Positions 23,071 through 35,240 of a DNA stretch of 64,000 nucleotides are shown here, one piece after another. How positions within the stretch are numbered: position 1 is the first letter of the stretch; each line of letters begins with the position of its first letter. A program made the translations under genes and the position numbers. The stretch is from Polydactylus sextarius (taxonomy: Eukaryota > Chordata > Actinopteri > Polynemidae), in the NCBI GenBank assembly GCA_016801845.1, contig CM028927.1, forward strand, positions 3,152,001 through 3,216,000. Reading direction: 5' to 3'. Under the pieces are notes generated by a model. The model was given only the letters and a program-made list of their open reading frames with translations. It had not been told where the DNA came from and made no database searches.

Positions 23071-23420
23071 CTGATTAGCATGAAGGAAGGAGGAAAGGAG
23101 AGAGACAGAGAGCGAGGAGAAAAAAAGAGAGGTGACTATGGTTTATCAAGATGGGCATCAGAAAGATAAATGAAGATGCTCAGTGTGTTGGAATGTTCTC
23201 TGTTGGCCATTGTGAACTTATCAACTGCACTGCAAAACTCATCTCTGGACCAATTGCATTTTTACATTTTCTGTGGTTTATCTTGGATCACATCTGTTTT
23301 TAAGTTTCTATATTTTGGATTTTGTTACATTTTCTTGACGGGAAAGTCATCAAAATTTACACACCGTTCTCTGTGATGAAAAAGTTATAGATCATCATCT
23401 TTGGCCGATGAGAGCAAATT

Positions 23421-23495
23421 GAGGTTACATTAGCTGCTATTAGCATAACATCCTGAATCTCTGCCCAGTCTACTGAGAGTGAAGTAGCTGTGCTG
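23421..23495. repeat. direct repeat, copy 1
   Basis: GAGGTTACATTAGCTGCTAT and CTGAATCTCTGCCCAGTCTA recur in diverged form exactly 300 bp to the right. Confidence 0.7.
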
Positions 23496-23720
23496 GTGAT
23501 CACAGTGCCAAAGAAGAAGGGACAAAGTAGAATTACCACCTTGTGGTTGTATGCTTCTGTAAACCCGTCAGAGCTAATTTCTACTGAAATGAAAGAAGTA
23601 CGATCATCAAAATGGGCAGACAATCAAAAAACATAAAACTAGCTGCAGCTGTTACCAGATTAGAGCCTTAGAGAGGTTCTATAAAGTTAGATCCTAATCT
23701 CCGGCTGACGTTAGCAGTTT

Positions 23721-23795
23721 AAGGCTACATTAGCTGCGACTAGAATAATAACCCTGAGTCTCTGACCAATCTGTTGTCAATGAAGTTACATCATG
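23721..23795. repeat. direct repeat, copy 2
   Basis: AAGGCTACATTAGCTGCGAC and CTGAGTCTCTGACCAATCTG align with copy 1 at an offset of 300 bp with about a quarter of positions changed. Either a small tandem duplication or two ends of one dispersed repeat. Confidence 0.7.
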
Positions 23796-24890
23796 GGTGC
23801 CAGATATGACTGATTAAACTGTCAGTCATATATCCACAATGTTATAGTTCACTCTTTCAATACCCAGTAGCCGCTATATTTGGGCCCATTTAGAAGTTTT
23901 TAAAATGTATGGTTGTATTTTTATATATGGGATTCCACTATCTTGCAAAAAGTATATATAAATACATATCCCAAAGTTTGGAGAACTGACTCAGAGTTGA
24001 GTTTTTGTGTGCACAAAGCCCCTTCTCAGTTTTTTTGAGTCCCATTTCCAGCATCCTACTGAATATTCAGCTGTGCACCGGATCTCTGATTACAGAATCA
24101 AACGACGTTAACACACAGCCTAACTTCGTTCATGCAGAGTGACAATATTTCGTGCCTAAATATAAACACATCTGCTCCTGTTGCCCCCGTGTGGCTGTCT
24201 AGCAGCTATTGTGTCTGCTAAATTGGTCTGCTGAATCTTATCAGTCACTGCCTTCTCCCAGCCATGCCCATTCATTCTGCCTCTATTCTCTGTGAGAATA
24301 TTCCTCGGGGCGGAAGAGTTCCTCCCTACGAAAAAGCCAAAACAACCTTCCTAACCAATTACTAGCCCATCCACTGGCACCTCACAGCTGCTCGCCTCAT
24401 GTAATTGAGTGGGCAATGGAATAACATGCCCCTTGATGAAATATTTCACACTCAGATGAGTGTTCCACCATCGCCCAGCGAGCGAAGGAAGAATACACTG
24501 CAGGTGCGATCGACGACAGAGGTAATTTGCAGGTGGAAAGCAGCCAGCGACTCCATGGCGGGCACCCTGCATTTGAATGTGCTCAGCCAATGCGCAGACC
24601 TTGAAATTAAAAGATGAGATGAAACACAAAAGCCTGGCTGAGGCAGCGGTGGAAGGGTTCAGGATTAATGCTCTACCATTCTACTAACTCTGGTTGTAAT
24701 TCACTCTCGTTGCCAAATGCTCTCCTCAATAGACCCTATCTGCCAAGTGGGATAGAGATAAATGTACTCCTTTGGACGAGCTATATAGGAACAATAAGAC
24801 GTGGGACTGTAAATGTTTGACTGTGAAAATGTCTCAGCAACCCCTCATCAACTGGCCAGCAAATACATAAACATTTTCATAGCTACTCAC

Positions 24891-25029
24891 CCCTTCTTCA
24901 CAATGATGACAATGGCCCCCAGGAGCAGAATGAGGACCACCAGACCGCCAGCACAGGCTCCAAGGATCAGACCCATGTCCTCTGCATGCTGGGATACCTC
25001 CAGAGCACGTTTGGAGTCCTTACAAGCAG
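24891..25029 (-). CDS. ptpru: ptpru exon: transmembrane helix
   Basis: 139 nt, phase 1 in and phase 2 out (codons 574-619 plus two bases). An extracellular stub (ACKDSKRALEVSQHAEDM) is followed by the hydrophobic helix GLILGACAGGLVVLILLLGA with IVIIV, at about 24970-24900. It then ends with a KK stop-transfer motif. The GxxxG-like small residues in the helix could support dimer packing, which is an inference. The acceptor is GTTGTACAG and the donor GTGAGT. Confidence 0.95.
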
Positions 25030-26814
25030 CTGTACAACCACACAGGAGACAGGTCAGAGGAAGCCATCGATCACATCTACTTCTGCTGAATCAAGATGCT
25101 ACATGTAGTTGTTGGATGTTAATGAATCATTTTAGCAGAATTACTAAACACAAACACAATTATTGCCAAGAAGATTGGCAGCGTGCGCCGGTCCTGATAT
25201 TGTGCGTCTGCTTTGGTGGGAAGCCTGCAGGATTTTTTTTCACCAATTTATTGCACAAAACAGGAAGGGTGTACTGTTGTTTTGTTCACCCCGACAATGA
25301 AAAAAAAGAATTTCTCACTTAGCCCCAGTGGAGGTTTTTATAAAGCTGTGTGAATTGTTTGGGTTTTATTTGTGAAGGATTTCAGATAAATATGCCTAAG
25401 AATTTTGCCTCCACACAGATGAAATGGTGCTGAAAGTTTAGTTTGTGTTGCTCCAGTCAGGGTAACCCGACCTCTCCTCTCTGAGCTTTTTACAGCTGAA
25501 GCTAAAAGTTCTTGTAGTTTCATTTTTTTTTTCTTTTCTTTTTTTTCCAGATATAATCCTGCTAACGTAACATTTTTTGCTAAACAGTGATGTAAACTAA
25601 GAATATGGTGTAAATACCTCACGAAAACCTTCACTGCCTCTGGAACCCATAATTAACATCTGCATGGCCAGATGTTAGCGCAGGGAAATGAGAAAATAAA
25701 GCGTTTTCGATGTAATTTAAGTGAAGTGTAGGATGTGGTAGGCTTCTTTGTTCCCGTTTGTCCCACGTTAAGCTCTAATGCAGCTCATTTTAAAATCCAG
25801 TTCGCATAATAGACTTTCAGTGATGGATACGAACTGTGTGGTGTTGTTGCAGTAAACCTGGCAGTTTGCTGAGGATATTGGAATATACAACATCCGCACT
25901 GATTCAGAGAAGCTAGAGAGGGAATGAGGCACTTTGGAGGTCACCACAGATGCAGCTGGAGCTTTTACACAGGAGAGTATTTCCAACTAAACTAGTCAAT
26001 AAGCCAGTGCATTACCATGCAGAAGTTGCACCATGCTTAATCACCACAGGCTGCACAATAAAGAGTTCAGCACACAGTATCAGAGAGGGCTTGAGCACTA
26101 TTTCAGGGCACTGTTATCAGCACCACGAGCTTCTGCAAAGGCGACTGTAACATGTTTGTCTTTGGAGAGAAGACACGCTGGTTATCTTACCAAACTGATG
26201 TATTCAGGCAACTATTTCCCTGCTGCCCACATGTCACCGTCTCAGTGTATTGGCGTCTGTGTTAGCTGAAAGCATAAAACCTCTCTCTCCCTCTCTCTCT
26301 CTGTGAATCATCAGGTCTCCCTAGCGTTTTTACCCAAAGGTGAAAAATTGCTATCAAGTATGAATGAACTGAAGGATTAATACACTTATGGCAACATGTC
26401 CTTCATTAATAAGCCATCTCGCTGATGAGCAAACAAATTCTGCAATGTGTAAGACAGAATACACAGAGATAGCATCACTGGAGGGTCTCAGGCCTGTCTC
26501 AGAGAATTTGGCAGTGCAGCCCAGTTGGACGGTGGCCCTGTATTTAAACAAAGCAAAAGATGCTTCATGGAGGAGTTATTGCCCTTCTATCTGTGACTGA
26601 AAAAGAAAAACACAAAAACAAAAAGACGCCTTTACAGTGAGGCAGAATGCCGAGTTTGGCTTGATAAGCTTTTGACTGGTGGCGACTATAGCTCCTGGCA
26701 GACAATACAGCCTGACAGATTCACGGTAAACACACAAATCACACTGGCTGCGTCATTCCGCTTCAAAAGCTGTATTTAGAAATTGGCTATCATGGCAAAT
26801 CTCATCGCACTACC

Positions 26815-26838
26815 AAAAAAAAAAAAAAAAAAAAAAAA
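26815..26838. repeat. A24 homopolymer
   Basis: 24 consecutive A, with no recognisable retroposon body upstream. Confidence 0.9.
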
Positions 26839-27019
26839 TGCATGGTCATGCAGGGAAATCTACAGGAATAAAAAAGGAAGGCGAGGAAAGATAGTGAGTC
26901 GCATATTTCATCATAATTCATCATCTTTTACTTATATTGGTCTGTAATTTATCAGTCCAGACACGCTGTATTATTTCAGTTGCACAGAAGAGAGGAAACA
27001 CAGTAAATAATAAAACTGT

Positions 27020-27060
27020 AAAAAAAAAACAAAACAAAACAAAACAAAAAACAAAAACAA
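27020..27060. repeat. (AAAAC)n microsatellite
   Basis: A run followed by AAAAC units with length variants, 41 bp. Confidence 0.9.
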
Positions 27061-30000
27061 ATGTGCCATCTGGTCCATTATTACGGTCTAAGGGAGGCTG
27101 GGATTATGTGTGTCCTCTTGTGCAATAAGATTCATGTCACACTCACTGCTCTCTGGCTGTGAGTCAGTGCAGGCACTTGATCAGCGTTAAGGTACTATCA
27201 ATAAAACTCAACCCTTCATTGTTCACAATTTCCGTGTATTAGCCTGAAAGAAGTCATAAACCCACGTGTAATATAAATTCTTAAATAAAAGCCATCTACC
27301 ATCCAGCAAGAACAAATTAAAGCCGGGTCCTAATATAGGCCTGTTGAAACCACCAATCAGGCGCTGCCAGTCTGTCTTTTTCAACAGAAACAGAAACTGC
27401 TTTGGTGTGTGATGTGATTCCATTTAGCTGTCACACAGATTTTGAGCGAAATTTCCAAACGCAGCGAAAAGCTAAATGTGAATTTGACGCGTTTCTGCAG
27501 GCGAAGCTGACGCAAAAGAAAAGCCTCCTCTTTGTAGCAGAATGAAGGAATCTTTCAAGATAATTTCATTTGTAATGAACGTGCTCTCATTTAGTGTCAG
27601 CTAATGTTGGCCTTGTTTCATGCCAAGACAAAAAGACAAAGACAGGCGTCCAGGTGGCGTAAAAAGAGAGAGAGAGAGAGAGAAAAAAGAACTTTGCCCA
27701 CCACTGCAGTGTCTCTGATCACAGCTGGCAGCATCTGTGTGTGTGAATGTGAGTGGGAATAAAACAGCATCCAGGGATGGACGGTCTTAGCAGGACCTGC
27801 AAGTCTGAACCTGCGGGAACGTGGGTGTGTCCTCTGTTAAAATCTTATACATGCAGCTGAGGCAAAAAAAAAAAAAAAAAAAAAAGAGCACATCTTCTAT
27901 AAATACACCCGCAGACCCAGCTCCCGTGCTCTACGCCGTCGTGACACGCAGGCAGACAATGGTGAGGCAGGATTCTTTGATGTCATCACACTTCAGATAA
28001 GAAAGAGTTCAGGAAGAGGAATCCAATTTAACTGCCACCTTCCTCAAGAGCACTACAAACTTCAGGCATAATTCAGTAGGGAGGGTGGGGGGGGCGACTC
28101 CATTTCACCCTCTGTCTGTCTCCCTCTCCTGCATTGTTTGAAGTGAGAGCCTTCTGTCTGTGTCTGTCTCTCAAGCAAACACTCCTGGTCTCTTCCTCTC
28201 TAAGGGCAAAAAAAAAAAAGAGGAAACGTCGCCACTTTCTGGATTTCAAAGCCATCACAGCCCAGAAGGGTTTTGTTTTTTTTTTTTTTGCCAAATGTCA
28301 GTGTGAGTGATTTGAGAGAAACAGAGTGAGAACATGGATGCATGTTTGCTTTCACCTTTCCTCCGGTGTCTCTGTTGAGGAGAGATTGGCACAGGGCTTC
28401 CTCCCTGCAGCATCCAAAACAACACTAAGTCCATGTCAAATCCCCTAAGCAGCAGCCTGATCCAGGATAACCGCTGAAGACTCTGACAAGCGGCCTGCAC
28501 CACAGAGCTGAAACCACCAGTGGAACCACCGAAAAATTCCTGCAGAATCACGATTTCCCTCGTTCAACGGTATGTTGAAGAGGAAAAGACAACAGGCCTC
28601 AGTCTCACACACTGTTACTGCACTTTCATGATCAGCTTTTTGTGTTGTTTTTTTTTTTTTTTTATCATATTTTGACACTCTCATTACAAAAGGTAATGAT
28701 AAGATTTGATTCAACAGCTTAATTGCTGAAACATGGGGATACAACGCTACAAGACACAGTTTAACAAAGGGGGTCCACACAAGGCAACCACACGAGCAGA
28801 CAGGTGTTAAACGAGTCTCCGGCATAGCGTGATTATCTTATTATTATCTCTTCTTTTTCTAATTATCGTGATCTATTCAAATCTTCCAATCCATGTCACT
28901 GCAAACCTGCAGGTGTTCACCCCTCAGGTGAAAGCAACAGGACGTACTGTTGATGAGCAAAATACAGCACGAATCTCCATCACATCACAATTATAACTGA
29001 GTTAAGCTGATAACTATTAAATGTTCACATTCATTTTCATTTCAGAATAACAGCTTTAGGTAAAAGCCTTTCTTAAAACCAAGGCCTTGTTAAAAAGCTG
29101 TCTGACTGTTTGTATATTTGGCCCACAGGCTCAGTAGTGAAGCTGTCGTTGAGAACATATCTCAACAATGAACCTCGTTGAAATCAAATATTAATATTTA
29201 TCAGCCTTTCAAGTCGTAACAATCCTCTGGTGATTTGGTGGCTCATGTGGTTACTGAGTAAATGCCTGTTAATAACGGAATCTGTGTGAAACTGCACTCA
29301 AAGTCTATTGACCACTGGGGAAACACATGCACAAATGTATTTGCGATATTGTTTTACATTGTTTGTTGAATGTATGAAAACGGTTTAGGTCACAGAGTTT
29401 CATGAACCATTTCACAGTTTTTCTATGGAAACAATAACAATTGTCATTAATATATTTAGACACTTAAAAAAACACAGGAAGTGAAAATGAAAAAAAATGT
29501 CTATATGTAAAATGTGAATATTTATCCAGGTTGTGATGTGTGTTTTTAGAGTTTACCACGGGTGAGGACAGCAGGAAAAACACTGATATGCGTGTGCAGT
29601 GGGTTCAGCAGGAAGTTTATCTGTTTAAATGAGGAATTTTCATTTTCATTGTACCACGCCTACACATGGACAGTTTCCACAAGAATGCAACTACACTGAG
29701 TAGTTATGGCTGAAAGATTTAGACTATAATAGTCTAAAATGGTCTTTGGTATGTTGAGGATCTTTAGTAACATAGAAAGCTAAAGTGCTGATATCATCTC
29801 AGCTTGTTATTCCACTAGTTTCTAAAATGATGACACTGTCCCTCCTGCAGGTCACTGTGACATTTTCTAAGATAAACAGACACAAAAGTTTGAACTGTAT
29901 GAATGAGTTAAAGACTGATGTATTTAGTGGCATATATACATATTTTAATCTATGATGCACTTTAAATCCATCTGTTCAGTCCTCTGACCACAGATCTTTC

Positions 30001-30086
30001 CAACGTGTCTGAACAATCTATGGTCACTTTACTCTCATTCCTCTCATATCTAATCCATCTGATCAGATAACAAATGAAAGTTTTAC

Positions 30087-30123
30087 CTTTGCGGGCAATC
30101 CGGATGCAGTTTATTCTGGTCTC
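30087..30123 (-). CDS. ptpru: ptpru 37-nt microexon: extracellular membrane-proximal linker
   Basis: 37 nt, phase 0 in and phase 1 out (codons 562-573 plus one base). It encodes ETRINCIRIARK. The acceptor is TGTTCACAG and the donor GTAAAA. Human PTPRU has ETRLNCIRIARK at the same place. Too short to stand out by itself, it is supported by the protein match, both splice sites and the phase it needs to connect its neighbours. Confidence 0.93.
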
Positions 30124-33100
30124 CTGTGAACAAAATAAAAGAGTTCATTCAAAAAGGGTTCATTTATTCCGCTTGGTGCCATAAAAACACAGTGGTTGGC
30201 GTGATGGTACAAATGCTACTAATGTTGTGACTCATTAATGAGTCGATGTGTTGGTTGAAAGCCACAACCTTGTGTGAAGCAACACAGATGGCAACGCACG
30301 TCAAAGTCACCCAGACAATATTTGCTGCGTGCAGGGAATAATTGAAATAACCTCAGAGAAGACATCTCCACCTCTGATCCCCTTCACCATGAGAGGTCCC
30401 TCACCTCTGGGTCCCCTCATTGACTCTGACCCCCCTCCCTCCCCATCCAAAACAGCCCCCTCTGTGCAGAAGATGAAGAGGCATGTTACCAAATTAAGAT
30501 TTGAGGAAATTAAATCAGTCTTTATGGGCAATTATGTGAATCTGTCCTCTGAGATTATAGTCCAAAACCTTTCACCTAAAACAGTTCCCAAATTTCCTTT
30601 TGTTAATTGAAAATCCATTTTAAGTGGAGTCTCATCTCCTTTTATCTCCATAAGTGACAGATAAGTCATATTTACTCCCAGCCAGGGGTTATTAAAGCAG
30701 CTGCTGGTTGTATGTCATGTGTCATTTTGTCCTCTGTCAAGGTGGGTTTTCGGTCTTTGAAACAGAAACGCTGTTGCTTGTCACAGAAGCAATTAAATGC
30801 AACTGAGCCCACAGTCTTGTTAAAGAGAGAACAAGAACAGGACATGAAGGAAGAAATCATATCCACCAGGTGGCTTTCAGTGGTATTTTACAGTATTAGA
30901 TTTACTTATGACCCCTTTCTAATCCCTGACAGAATCCATCATGGTTCAGCTTTCAGTGTTTGTGCTGTAAATAATGAAAACTCGTAGATGCAGCGGAGAT
31001 ATGAAATCGTGCTTTGTTATCTGACACTACAGTTTGAAGTGGTGGAACTAATTAATGTTAATTACACTACATGCACTGAGGTGAAACAGGCTTGTAACCC
31101 GGCTCACCTTCACATTTGTTACTATGAACATGAACACACATACAGCAACGTTGGACACCTATGAGCTGCATTTTTTTTTCTATATATAAAAAACAGGTTT
31201 CTTCTGGCTGAAAATGACATAAGAATTTTTTCCAAAAAAAAAAAAAAATTAAATTAAATTAAATTAGGTCATACTGTATTTTCCATTAATTTTCTTTGTC
31301 ACTTTACTTCTGTAATGTGCAGCCAGAGAGAAACCTATTCATCAAATAAGGACATGAATAATTCTGGCTGGGCTGTAGTGTGTGACGCTGTCCGGTTCTT
31401 AGCAGTGGGTTTATCAACACCTTGTTTTTTGGTAATAAAAAGTAGATGTTTTTGTGCTGGAAAAGTGAACAAATACCTTAAAGATAAAAAATCCTCGTTG
31501 ACCTGATTTTAACTGCCAAATTTTATTCTAATCCTCAGCTGATTCTTCACTACGAGCTGCAGCTTTAACATCCCGCACTCAGCTGATCTGCTGGTCATAT
31601 AGAAAATACTGACAACTGAAGCTTTAAATGGGAATTTCAGTGATTGAAAGTTGTGGTTTGTGATAAGCGCCGCTCCAATGGTCTTTTCATGCAATATACA
31701 ACGATTCTATCAGACAAAATACTGACAGCAATTATAATTGTTGAATCTATGTTCCCTGATGTGTTTTTAGTGGAAATGCAGTTTCATTTCTTCTGTATAG
31801 TGTATGGAGAGCATAAGACGTGATGGGGAATCTTGAAATCTTGAGTAAAGATTGTCTTCCAAACAATAACTGACTTTCATTTAGCCATTTTATCAAATTA
31901 CTTACATAGAGCATTAGCATTAATTAGCTATATTAGCTGATATAAACCGCTACCAGCGACGTTTGTCATTTAAGTCAGTGCTGGTGGTGATAAGAACAGC
32001 AGCAGCAGAGAGGCCTTCAACCTGAGTTTAGCTGCTAATAAAATAGCAGGGGGACAGATAACAGATTCAATAATAGATTTGCTACTTCAGCAGTTCTGTG
32101 TGTTTGGTTAAGACGGAGCTTGCCGGTCCACGTGACTGTACAGCCACTAAGTGAAAAACTAACAGGTGACCTCAGATAGCGAGTGATGATAAATGCATGA
32201 GAGGACTAAACGAGCAAATATCAGCGTGCTGTTTTTTTTACTTTTAGCGTAATAGATAGTATAGTAGTAATCGAGATGTTTGCAAACAGTGAAATAATTC
32301 CCGCAGACGTGACAGATAGGAAAAATACTTGGAAATGAGCGACTTTGCTTCCTGTTTGTGTGTTTCACAGGAAACTGGCAGCACAAATCATGCATCTTTC
32401 AAGCCCCACTGACGGCATATCTGCCAAAGCAATTACTGTTTCAATTCAACGGCAGCGCACGGTCCATGGTAAGCCTCGTACGTCTAATTTTTTTCAGGGT
32501 AATTGTCAAAATAATTTGTTTTTTTTTTTTTCCTTCTTCCCTGAGCAGCCCATCTCTCATGAAACACAATTATAGTCGAGATAATAGATTGGAGATGAAA
32601 ATGTTTGCAGGACAAAAAAAAAGAAGAAAAAGAAAGAAAATCATCAGTGTGATTTATAATATTCAGTTTGTTGTGCTGGCTGATTTGTGTCTCACAGAGT
32701 TTGAACCAACAGAGCTTTTAATTTGGTCAGAGGAAGGAGAATCTTCAAAAAATGGGAAAAGCTCACTGCTGATTTCAGATCAAAGGGGAAACATTTTTTT
32801 AGTCAGGTTCTCAGCATGTTGGTTCTGACCCGGACCAGAGGCCGACCGTTCTCCCGCCTGGCTCTGCAGGACCACCCGTCGGCTGAAGCCTCGGAGGAAT
32901 CAGGTACTGATATTTAACCGGGAGCCTGAGGGCAGGCAGGCAGGCATAAGCTCCATATGTGCATAACAATTTAAAGAACATTTGCTTTCATTGCTACTGT
33001 GGACACTGGCCAGCTCACTCCATATTCATGCTTCAGTCACTTTTCCAATTGCTCATTGAGTTCCTTTTTCATATATTTTTAAGCCTGTGAGACAGCGTTG

Positions 33101-33516
33101 TGAAGAAGAAGAAGAAAAAAGACTATTAAAGTTTTTAAAGAATTTAAATATGTGGGAACTTGACAACCGGATGATTAAAAAAATGCAGTAGAGAGATTAA
33201 TTTGACCATGTTACATCATGTGATTTTTTTTTCTTTCTTTCTTTTTCTTTGAGAAACGATGCAACTCGATTTACCAGAGGCAAACAATTGAGCCAAAGCT
33301 ATCCTAAAAATGCATCACATACATCAGTGCATTCAGAAACAAATAAGGCTGTATTTATGCAGGGAACTGTTTCCACTCTAATAGTGCCTCCAGCACACTG
33401 CCTCCTTCCCTCTGACTCACTCCACACAAATCTAAATTGACTGTCAAGGTTGCTAAAACATAAAAGCAGGATGTCTGAGAAACAAAAGCTTTGTCAGGCA
33501 TCTTAATAGCTCTCAC
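30124..33516. other. ptpru intron before the linker microexon
   Basis: 3393 nt. It holds an A run plus (TTAAA)n at 31233-31265 and T/A runs near 32515-32535 and 32608-32640. The frames at 30329-30610 and 32358-32828 show no recognisable domain. Confidence 0.75.
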
Positions 33517-33796
33517 CCCTCTGAAGTTGCTGGTGGCCTGAAAGTAGATGAGGTAGTTCTTGGTGGGGTCTAAAGGGCTGTTCCAGTAGCCGTTGTAGGT
33601 GTGGTTGTCTCCCACGGTGAAGGGTGTAGCTTCAGGCAGGCTGCTGGGAGCCAGTTCAGCTGTGTAGTAGTGTGGAGTCCCTTTGGCCTGGGCCTCGCTG
33701 TGAGAGTTTGGCGTCGGGAAGCAGTCGACGGTGCCGAGCTCCCTCCTCCTCACCTGACGGGACCCGTCCTCTTCCACCACCACCACCTGGTAGGCG
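33517..33796 (-). CDS. ptpru: ptpru exon: rest of FN3 repeat 4 with basic cleavage-like motif
   Basis: 280 nt, phase 2 in and phase 0 out (codons 468-561). It opens AYQVVVVEEDGSRQVRRREL; family members are cut by furin-type proteases near this point, and here the basic run is RQVRRR. Further on come YYTAELAPSSLPEATPFTVG and LDPTKNYLIYFQATSNFRG, which match mammalian PTPRU. NHT is a predicted N-glycosylation site. The acceptor is TTTTCCTGCAG and the donor GTGAGA. Confidence 0.95.
33742..33759 (-). other. ptpru: basic RQVRRR motif in FN3 repeat 4 (possible proprotein-convertase site)
   Basis: Six codons encode R-Q-V-R-R-R. Type IIB phosphatases are processed by furin-like enzymes in this membrane-proximal FN3 repeat. 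The run here satisfies only the minimal R-x-x-R form, because P2 is Val. Whether it is cut is an inference. Confidence 0.45.
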
Positions 33797-35137
33797 CTGC
33801 AGGAAAACAGTCAGGGCTTTAGTCCACTTGTTCTGGGCTTTCATCTCATGATCTTTGTCAACAGATGGTGTTTGCTCAGTGGTGACTCATCTCTATGACA
33901 ACTATTCAAATCCCACAAGATAAATGAAGACGCAGTACTTGAGCCTGCTGACTACAGAGCTGATTCTATTGTCAAGGTCATGTATGAACTATCACACTGA
34001 TACACTGTTTGTTTTTGTTGCTTTCTATCATCCACATCAAGTTCTGAGAGCGTGACATGCTGATAAACTCACCAGTACAACATTTCAAAGTGGTTTTTAC
34101 ATGGTGAAGTCAACACAACTGGTCAGTTGGTCACACAGGTTTAAGAGACACAAAGCACTCAAAACATTTTAGGCGAATGTTTGTACAGGAACCAGGAAGT
34201 TTCCTGCATCTTTGTTTTCTCCACTAAATAAGTTTGGCGAACCCAAATATTTGTTTACCATCTGTCTGGCGGCTTCATTTTCGTCACTCCGCCTTCAGGC
34301 CTCGGCAATTAATTTGGTCAATATAAAAATTATAATCAATCAACAAAACTTTCAAACTAACAAATTTGTTATAAATATAACACGACCGCAACTTCCCCTT
34401 TATATCGTCATTCAATTAAATTTTTGAGAAAATCCAATTTGTTTATTTTTTATTTTATTTTATTTTATTAAAAATACGACAATGTAATTAGCCGACATTA
34501 TAATTATTAATGGTGTTTTAATCTTTTATCAAACGCCTGATGGCACAAAAAAAGCTAAATTGAAATTTTAAAATAGAAAATTGCCAACTCGTATCACAGC
34601 TCTCTATACTACACTGAACTATTTCTGTGACCAGAAGGTCACAGAAGATTTGTTCTGCTACAAATCAGTTGATTTTCTTGATTTTTTTTTTTTTTTTTCC
34701 TTCAAACTTAGAGCTTTTATTTGTCTCAGACCCTGATTCTAGAGTCAAACTGGAGTGTAGAGCTTGTTAGTGTCTGACAGCCTACACATGACATGTTGGC
34801 GTGTGGTGTCATTCTGCAGCTGTGTGAAGTGAAAGTCAAGTTTCATGGTATTTACTGTTTGCTCTTTGTTTCAACAGCAGTCTCTCTCATCACTCATGTG
34901 ACTGTACATTAGATCACTGGTAACTCATCTGGATTTTTCCATATATTCTGTGCAATATTTTATCACATGTTGTACTTAAAATGGCATCTGCTTTGCTACA
35001 AACCTTAAGAACTATCTTCTGTCTCTGTGCCAAGCTCTTTTTTTTTTTTTTTTTTTTTGACGGCAGCTATAAATATCACAGCGCAGACGAGCGCTGAATG
35101 AATGCTGGCGTAGGTGTGAGGCATGTATTAGTTGTAC
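33797..35137. other. ptpru intron within FN3 repeat 4
   Basis: 1341 nt. It holds a (TTTTA)n stretch (34444-34470) and T runs (34682-34698, 35038-35058). Nothing else seen. Confidence 0.8.
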
Positions 35138-35240
35138 CTGACAGGAGCCCCTCTCCCCAGCGCGGGGCGCAGCAGAACGGTGATGGTGTTCTCCGACTCA
35201 CTGAGCGGAGAGGGGACGTCTTCATAGTCAAACACCGGAG
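35138..35240 (-). CDS. ptpru: ptpru exon: start of fibronectin type III repeat 4
   Basis: 103 nt, phase 1 in and phase 2 out (codons 434-467 plus two bases). It encodes PVFDYEDVPSPLSESENTIT followed by VLLRPALGRGAPV. This is the N-terminal half of the membrane-proximal FN3 repeat. The acceptor is TTCCCTCAG and the donor GTACAA, a weaker donor than the others. The Ser codon is split across the junction with the next exon (AG|C). Confidence 0.94.

Larger units (their letters stand above)
23071..24890. other. ptpru intron between transmembrane and microexon
   Basis: 1820 nt. It carries a diverged direct duplication (23421-23495 and 23721-23795). The 24180-24620 part is GC-richer and less repetitive than its surroundings. 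No gene seen. Confidence 0.75.
25030..30086. other. ptpru intron between linker microexon and transmembrane exon
   Basis: 5057 nt. It holds A runs (26815-26838, 27864-27885), an (AAAAC)n run (27020-27060), short GA and CT tracts, and an 8-bp inverted repeat around CATGGC near 25655-25676. No gene recognised; the open frames at 28073-28825 are low-complexity. Confidence 0.75.

Noticed and set aside
24813..25322. 169-codon plus-strand frame
   Set aside because: It is antisense to the transmembrane exon of ptpru, whose minus-strand reading is clearly conserved.
32358..32828. 156-codon plus-strand frame
   Set aside because: Driven by T-rich and A-rich tracts (Phe and Lys runs); no domain visible.
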